From: Ga0077560 sp046330395
Lineage (GTDB): Bacteria; Actinomycetota; Thermoleophilia; Miltoncostaeales; Miltoncostaeaceae
DNA length: 64,000 nucleotides
Direction: 5' to 3'
Assembly: GCA_046330395.1 (NCBI GenBank)
Contig: JAXLSS010000003.1
Location: forward strand, 218,542 to 282,541
The notes below the pieces were generated by a model that was not told where the DNA came from, did no database searches, and worked only from the letters and a program-made list of their open reading frames with translations. Below, one piece after another: positions 59,519-64,000 of the stretch (its first letter is position 1; the number at the start of each line of letters is the position of its first letter). Position numbers and translations under genes: made by a program.

Positions 59519-60723
59519 GGCGCATCGCGGCCGTGGCGGCGGCGCTGGTGTTCGGCGCGGCGGCCCCGGCCATGGGCTCGGCGGCGCCCCGCGTGGTGGG
59601 GTACTGGGACGCGTACTCGGCGGTGCGGGGCGGCGCCACCCCCCGCGACCTGCCCCTCGACCGGCTCAGCGTGCTGGACGTGGACCTGTCCAACCCGGGG
59701 GCCGACGGCACCTGCGGCTTCGACGACGATCTGGAGCTGCGTACCCCGCTCACCGCCGACCGCACCGTGGACGGCCTGCCGGGCACCGGGATCATCCATC
59801 AGCTGGAGCTGGCGCGCGCCGCCCACCCCCGGCTGCGCATGCTGGCGGTGGTTGCGCAGCTGGACCCGGCTCGCGACTTCGCCCACGCGGCCGCCACCGC
59901 GCGCTCGCGCCGCCGGTTCGTGACGTCGTGCATCACCCGCTACATCCGTGGGCGGTATCCCGGCCTGGGCCGCACGGCGCGCGTGTTCGACGGCATCGAC
60001 CTCGACTGGGAGGTGCCGCACGGCGCGACGGCCCGCCACAACTTCACCCTGCTGGTGCGCGAGTTCCGCCGCCAGCTCAACCGTGTGCGCCCGGGGCTGC
60101 TGCTGACGGCGGCCATCAGCGCCGCGCCCAGCACGCCCGCCCACTTCCAGCTGCGGCAGGTGTGGCCCAGCCTCGACTGGATCGGGCTGATGGCGTACGA
60201 CCTGCACGGCAGCTGGAGCCAGCGCACCACGTTCAGTGCGCCGCTGCGGCGAAGCGGCAACGTGCCCAACGACGTCACCGCCGACACCGGCGTGCGCCTG
60301 TTCCTCCGCGCCGGGGTTCCGGGCCGCCGGATCATGCTGGGTGTGCCGTTCTTCGGGCAGTCGTACGCGGCCGTGGCCCCGGGCGGCGACGGCACCGGCA
60401 TCAACCGGCCGTTCACGGGTGTGGTCACCACGTCCCCCTTCGACTCACGGGGCGCAATCGCCGACGCGGACATCCCGGGGCAGTTCCCCGGCGCGGGCGT
60501 GTTCCACGACCCCGTGGCCGCCCAGGCCTGGCGGTACGACCCGGCCACCCGGCGGGTGGTGGCCTTCGACGACGGGACGACCCTGGCCGCGAAGGCCGCC
60601 TACACCCGGCGGATGGGGCTGGGCGGCATGATGATCTGGGAGGTCACGCAGGACAGCGCGGACGCGCCGCTGCTGCAGGCCATGCGCATTGGACTGGGAC
60701 TGCCGCCCTCCGCGGCCGGCTGA
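59515..60723 (+). CDS. Secreted glycoside hydrolase family 18
   Basis: 402 residues. Signal peptide RRIAAVAAALVFGAAAPAMG, then RVVGYWDAYSAVRGG as the first strand. The catalytic motif is FDGIDLDWEVPHGA with the Glu acid present. WIGLMAYDLHGSWS, IMLGVPFFGQSYAAV and GGMMIWEVTQDSADAPLLQA are conserved chitinase-fold strands. It should hydrolyse chitin or related N-acetylglucosamine polymers outside the cell. No carbohydrate-binding domain is attached. GTG 59515 overlaps the acyl-CoA ligase stop, an odd coupling between a secreted glycosidase and CoA metabolism. Confidence 0.85.
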   Translation: MRRIAAVAAALVFGAAAPAMGSAAPRVVGYWDAYSAVRGGATPRDLPLDRLSVLDVDLSNPGADGTCGFDDDLELRTPLTADRTVDGLPGTGIIHQLELARAAHPRLRMLAVVAQLDPARDFAHAAATARSRRRFVTSCITRYIRGRYPGLGRTARVFDGIDLDWEVPHGATARHNFTLLVREFRRQLNRVRPGLLLTAAISAAPSTPAHFQLRQVWPSLDWIGLMAYDLHGSWSQRTTFSAPLRRSGNVPNDVTADTGVRLFLRAGVPGRRIMLGVPFFGQSYAAVAPGGDGTGINRPFTGVVTTSPFDSRGAIADADIPGQFPGAGVFHDPVAAQAWRYDPATRRVVAFDDGTTLAAKAAYTRRMGLGGMMIWEVTQDSADAPLLQAMRIGLGLPPSAAG

Positions 60724-60744
60724 CGATCCCGTGAGGGCGGCCGC

Positions 60745-60753
60745 TGCTACGTT
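60745..60753 (+). promoter_or_regulatory. Extended -10 (TGC-TACGTT) for MFS gene
   Basis: TGN-TANNNT ending eight bases before the GTG at 60762. A GGAG lies between, so either a leaderless or a very short leader transcript is possible. Confidence 0.35.
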
Positions 60754-60761
60754 GGAGCGGC

Positions 60762-62013
60762 GTGTCGAGTTCGGTCCCACACACCCGCCCCGCACCGGAG
60801 CCGCTGGGCCCTGAGGTGACGCGCATCGCGATCGTGGTGCTGGTGGGCACGTTCATGTCCATCCTGGACACCACCATCGTCAACGTGGCGCTGGACCGCC
60901 TGTCCATCGACTTCCACACGGGCTTCCAGGAGATCCAGTGGATCGTCACCGCCTACATGCTGGCGATGGCGGCGGTGATCCCCCTCTCCGGCTGGGTGGC
61001 GGTGCGGTTCGGGCCGAAGCCCATCTTCATCGGTTCGGCGGCCGCGTTCACCCTGGCGTCCGCCCTGTGCGGCTTCGCGTGGTCGCTGGGCTCCCTGGTG
61101 GCGTTCCGCGTGATCCAGGGTGCCGCGGGCGGGCTGCTGATGCCCGTGGGCCAGATGATGCTGGCACGGGCCGCGGGACCGCACCGCATGGGCCGCGTGA
61201 TGAGCATCGTGGCCGTGCCGATGCTGATCGCCCCGGTGCTGGGCCCGGTGCTGGGCGGCTTCCTGGTGGACAGCGCCGGGTGGGAGTGGATCTTCTACGT
61301 CAACGTGCCCGTGGGCATCACCGCCGTCATCCTGGCCATGCGGCTGCTGCCGAGGAACACCGCCGGCCCGTCGTGGCCGCTGGACGTGGTGGGCGTGCTG
61401 CTGATGGCGATCGGCATCCCGGCCATCACCTACGGCCTGGCGGAGACCGGCATCAAGGGCACGATCACCGCCCCCACCGCATGGCTGCCCATCGTGGCGG
61501 GCGTGGTGCTCACCACCGTCTACGCCGCCTACGCGCTGCGGCGGGAGCGGCCCCTGTTGAACGTGCGCCTCTTCAGCAACACCGCGTTCTCGGCGGCGTC
61601 CATCACCGCGTTCGCGCTGGGCGGCGCGCTGTTCGGCGGGATGATCCTGCTGCCCCTGTACGAGCAGGGCCTGCGCGGCCACTCGGCCATGGAGACCGGC
61701 CTGCTCCTGATGCCCCAGGGCATGGGGGCGGCGTTGGCCGCGCCCATCTCCGGCCGGCTCACCGACAAGGTGGGGGGCGGCATCGTGGCCGTCGTCGGGC
61801 TGACGGTGCTGATCATCTCCACCATCCCCTTCACGCGGCTCACGGCCGACACCCCCCCAGTGGCTCATCATGGTGAGCCTGTTCTTCCGCGGCATGGGGA
61901 TCGGCGGGTCGATGATGCCGGCGTTCGCGGCCTCCTATGCCACGCTGAAGCCACCGCAGATCCCTGACGCCACCTCGCAGCTCAACGTGCTGCAGCGCGG
62001 GTTTCGGACCTAA
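60762..62013 (+). pseudogene. DHA2-type MFS drug transporter, truncated at integrase junction
   Basis: The N-terminal part is typical of EmrB/QacA exporters: LVGTFMSILDTTIVNVALDR, IQWIVTAYMLAMAAVIPLSG, GWVAVRFGPKPIFIGS (motif A), MLIAPVLGPVLGGFLVD (motif C). A C7 run near 61855 carries one extra base; after correcting it the frame gives QWLIMVSLFFRGMGIGGSMM and ATSQLNVLQR. In family members this leads on to about 80-110 more residues, but here it stops after GFRT at 62013, overlapping the integrase stop. The gene is therefore cut at codon 410 or so, at what looks like an integration boundary. About ten or eleven of fourteen helices remain, so transport is unlikely. Confidence 0.75.
61990..62010. 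other. Probable integration junction (att site)
   Basis: CTGCAGCGCG is still transporter sequence (LQR); the bases after it no longer match the family and lead into the integrase end. The second copy of the core would be at the other end of the element, outside the window. Confidence 0.4.
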
Positions 62014-63167
62014 CGCCTGAAGGCGGCCAGTTCGATCACGTTGGTGTGGGCGCACACCGGGCGCACACCATTTCGACCAAGGGTCCTCGCACGGGCGCTC
62101 TGAACGGCGTCCGCGATGGGTGACGGCGGGGTCGTGCGAGCGCGCTCGAACTCCCTGGCGTAGTGCCGCCACAGAGTCTCGCCGTTGGCGTGTCCGACGG
62201 CCGCCGCAACGACCAGCGGTGAGTCACCTGCGTGGATCCGCAGGCTGATGTACGTGCGCCGACCGGTGTACGGCGTCGTCCATTCCAGACCGGCCTGCGC
62301 GGCTGCCGGGTCCCACACGCGGGGGCGCCAGTTGTTGAGGTCCAGCGGCGTTCCGGCCTCGGTGGGGCAGATCAGATCATCCATGCTCTGTGGCAGGCTC
62401 TCGCGCCGCAGCTGCTCCAGGTCGTCACGCAGGGGAGCGATCAATTCCACGTCGCGGCCCGGGCCGGTCTTCGTCCTGCTCCGGATCTCACCGGCGGTCC
62501 ATGTGCGGTCCACCATAATCCGGTGATCGTCGACGTCACGCCAGCGCAGCGGCAGCGCCTCCTCCGGGCGAAGCCCGGCGTAGGTCAGCAGTCCGAGCAG
62601 CACCCGGTCACGTTGGGTTGGCATGCAGGCCCGCAGCCGTTCCGCCTCGTCGGGGCTCATCGCCCGCGCGTCGAACCTGGCGGTCGGCAGCCGCCGAACG
62701 CCCCGACAGGGGTTCGCCGGCAGCAGCTCCTCCTCGACCGCGGCGCTGAGTGCGGCCGACAGGGTGCTGAGCGCCTTGTTCGCCTGCGTGCTCGTGCAGC
62801 CGGCCTGCGTGATCTCCCGCCGCCACTCCAGCACGCGGCGTCGTCCGAGATCCGACAGGCGGGTGTCACCCAGGTAGGGCACGATCCAACGCTGCAGCAG
62901 CGACAGCCGGGGGATCGACGTCGACCGCGCCCATCGCAGCTGGCCGTCCATGAACCATGTCTCCAGCCAGTCTGAGAGTCGGTCCCGTGACGGCAGGGCC
63001 GGGGCGTGGGCCCCCAGTCGGTGGCGGCTCTTGATCTCCGCCTCGAACGCGTCAGCGCTGGCCCTCGTGGTGAAGACCCGGGCGAGTTGGCGGCTGTCGC
63101 GGCCGCTCTCGCGCCAGCGCACCACCCACGTGACCGTGGAGCCGCGCACGCGTCGCTGGACGCTCAT
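62010..63167 (-). CDS. int: Tyrosine integrase
   Basis: 385 residues. The N-terminal arm-binding part is SVQRRVRGSTVTWVVRWRES. The core-binding SAM-like domain (about 65-165) is DRLSDWLETWFMDGQLRWAR. The catalytic domain has the first Arg in LLTYAGLRPEEALPLRW, Lys in RTKTGPGRDVEL, second Arg in YTGRRTYISLRIHAG, then AVGHANGETLWRHYAREFE with the His and the nucleophile Tyr. The first His of HxxR is Tyr, a change also known in active phage integrases. It inserts and excises element DNA at att sites. ATG 63167 has AAAGG upstream. Its stop overlaps the broken transporter stop, which places att next to the gene end. Confidence 0.88.
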   Translation of the reverse strand: MSVQRRVRGSTVTWVVRWRESGRDSRQLARVFTTRASADAFEAEIKSRHRLGAHAPALPSRDRLSDWLETWFMDGQLRWARSTSIPRLSLLQRWIVPYLGDTRLSDLGRRRVLEWRREITQAGCTSTQANKALSTLSAALSAAVEEELLPANPCRGVRRLPTARFDARAMSPDEAERLRACMPTQRDRVLLGLLTYAGLRPEEALPLRWRDVDDHRIMVDRTWTAGEIRSRTKTGPGRDVELIAPLRDDLEQLRRESLPQSMDDLICPTEAGTPLDLNNWRPRVWDPAAAQAGLEWTTPYTGRRTYISLRIHAGDSPLVVAAAVGHANGETLWRHYAREFERARTTPPSPIADAVQSARARTLGRNGVRPVCAHTNVIELAAFRR

Positions 63168-63325
63168 GGCCCCGCCTTTGGTTGCTTGCGTCGCGCAGTG
63201 TGCATGATGACCTCCGTTTCTCGGGGCACCGGTGGCTGGGGGGCGTGGGCGGAGACTGCGCTGACCACGACGCCCGTAGGGGCAAGGCCTCCGGTGCCTG
63301 GGAGCCGACCGAACTCGGCCGCCGC

Positions 63326-63342
63326 CCAAATCATGGATTTGG
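63326..63342. repeat. CCAAATC-ATG-GATTTGG inverted repeat
   Basis: Perfect seven-base arms around three bases, AT-rich, just past the HTH gene stop and 160 bases ahead of the integrase. A regulator or integrase arm site, or a weak terminator. Confidence 0.45.
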
Positions 63343-63347
63343 CGATC

Positions 63348-63755
63348 CTAGTCTGACCTGTCCGCCAGGCGGAACCCTGCTGGAGCTCGGCGGCGCATTC
63401 CGGGTGAGGTTCGTGCGGGGGTATCGCCGAGAGCGAGTCGGGTCACCTGCTCCCTCGATACGAGAGGCCGGCGCGGCGCGCCATGGCGGGTGAGGCGTCC
63501 GTCGCTGAGCATGTTCCGCACGGTCTTCTCAGTCACACCAAGCAGCTCGGCCGCCCGCGCGACCGTCAGCACCGGATCGAGCGCCGCCTGGCGGGCGTCC
63601 AGGATCTCGGCGACCGCCTCGGCAATGGCGGTCAATTGCTCTCCGTCGAGCACCAGCGGCACGACGACACCCGCCCGACCTACGGCCCGGACGGATGGGC
63701 CGGTTGGACGGCTCGAGGCACATGGAGCTGGGCGGTGCGTCGTCATCACCCTCAT
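63348..63755 (-). CDS. Excisionase-like helix-turn-helix protein
   Basis: About 135 residues. The C-terminal part is a MerR/excisionase-type HTH: PVLTVARAAELLGVTEKTVR, then NMLSDGRLTRHGAPRRPLVS, the usual winged-helix recognition and wing. A helix with VLDGEQLTAIAEAVAEILDA precedes it. It is likely a recombination directionality factor or element repressor working with the integrase. The start is uncertain among ATG 63770, 63755 and 63746; no good ribosome site is seen, and the first 40 residues are low-complexity. It is in the same direction as the integrase with 180 bases between. Confidence 0.65.
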   Translation of the reverse strand: MRVMTTHRPAPCASSRPTGPSVRAVGRAGVVVPLVLDGEQLTAIAEAVAEILDARQAALDPVLTVARAAELLGVTEKTVRNMLSDGRLTRHGAPRRPLVSREQVTRLALGDTPARTSPGMRRRAPAGFRLADRSD

Positions 63756-64000
63756 GAACGAAGGAGCCATGCGCTGCGCAGGGGTGCGCGGCGCCTCAAC
63801 GGCGTTGACGGAAGCGTGCCGCCTGCTGGACGGCCCGCGCTCCGGGACTATGAGGTCCCTCCGCTTGCCCGCCCACAGCACCGCACACGCCCGAGGGACG
63901 ACGACTCCCCATCTCCCACGTGGCCATCGCACACTCAGGTACGACGCTGCTGAAAGCCGCGCCCACCCACCCGTAGACGCGGTCCCGAAGACAAGCGCTG
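63756..64000. other. Window edge, no gene assigned
   Basis: About 245 bases with open frames on both strands but no motif, start signal or hairpin that I could support. Probably the interior of the integrated element. Confidence 0.4.

Larger units (their letters stand above)
62000..64000. mobile_element. End of an integrated element, continuing beyond the window
   Basis: An integrase adjacent to a disrupted gene, an excisionase-like HTH gene upstream of it and weaker coding density to the window edge form the usual end of a phage or integrative element. Its extent and cargo cannot be seen here. Confidence 0.55.

Overview
The window is a very GC-rich stretch (roughly 70% by eye) with dense coding on both strands, many 4-base start/stop overlaps (GTGA, ATGA, TTGA, TGATG) and several starts lying 7-10 bases after a TANNNT box. 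Together with vitamin-B12-type ribonucleotide reductase plus NrdR, type III glutamine synthetase, a PucR regulator, Ctc-type bL25 and actinobacterial-style Ig-like secreted proteins, this points to an actinobacterium, possibly Thermoleophilia. The lineage is inference, since no rRNA or other phylogenetic marker was available for comparison. No rRNA, tRNA or CRISPR array was found.

Layout: 0-4.1 kb, two secreted proteins and an ECF-like sigma factor, heavily frameshifted. 4.3-8.3 kb, a thioesterase, a phosphatase-like gene and an envelope-polysaccharide operon (initiating sugar transferase, small coiled coil, GT4). 8.3-14.7 kb, nitrogen assimilation: GS type I, GS type III and a divergent PucR regulator. 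15-17.1 kb, pabB-pabC (p-aminobenzoate). 17.2-23 kb, a methyltransferase, nitrite/sulfite reductase with a partner protein, and bL25. 23-29.5 kb, a second indel-rich zone with hydrolases, polyprenol-phosphate mannose-synthase-like GT2, an O-antigen-ligase-like protein, tandem signal peptidases I and a GNAT enzyme. 29.5-33 kb, nrdR-nrdJ. 33-35.2 kb, an HAF-repeat protein and a BI-1 family protein. 35.3-39.7 kb, a three-gene histidine kinase / HDOD response regulator / degenerate HD-GYP response regulator operon. 39.9-49.3 kb, CcdA, an OmpR-type two-component pair, PEP carboxylase, a STAS protein, an ArgH-like lyase, a receiver protein and a PAS-like protein. 49.3-55.9 kb, a core-only tyrosine recombinase, an NlpC/P60 enzyme, an Hsp15-like S4 protein, a secreted adhesin-like protein and a fluoride-exporter operon (two CrcB plus a triple-DUF190 protein). 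56-60.7 kb, a coupled nitroreductase / MenB-BadI-like hydratase / acyl-CoA ligase / GH18 operon. 60.8-64 kb, an MFS gene truncated exactly where a tyrosine integrase and excisionase-like gene begin, which I read as one end of an integrated element running off the window.

Reading frames are clean over most of the sequence, but single-base indels cluster at about 1.9-3.7, 5.0-5.2, 23.1-24.1 and 26.8-29.4 kb, with isolated ones near 33.99 and 61.85 kb. These look more like local sequence error than gene decay, except perhaps in the MFS gene. Genes in those zones are described as frameshifted, with reconstructed limits.
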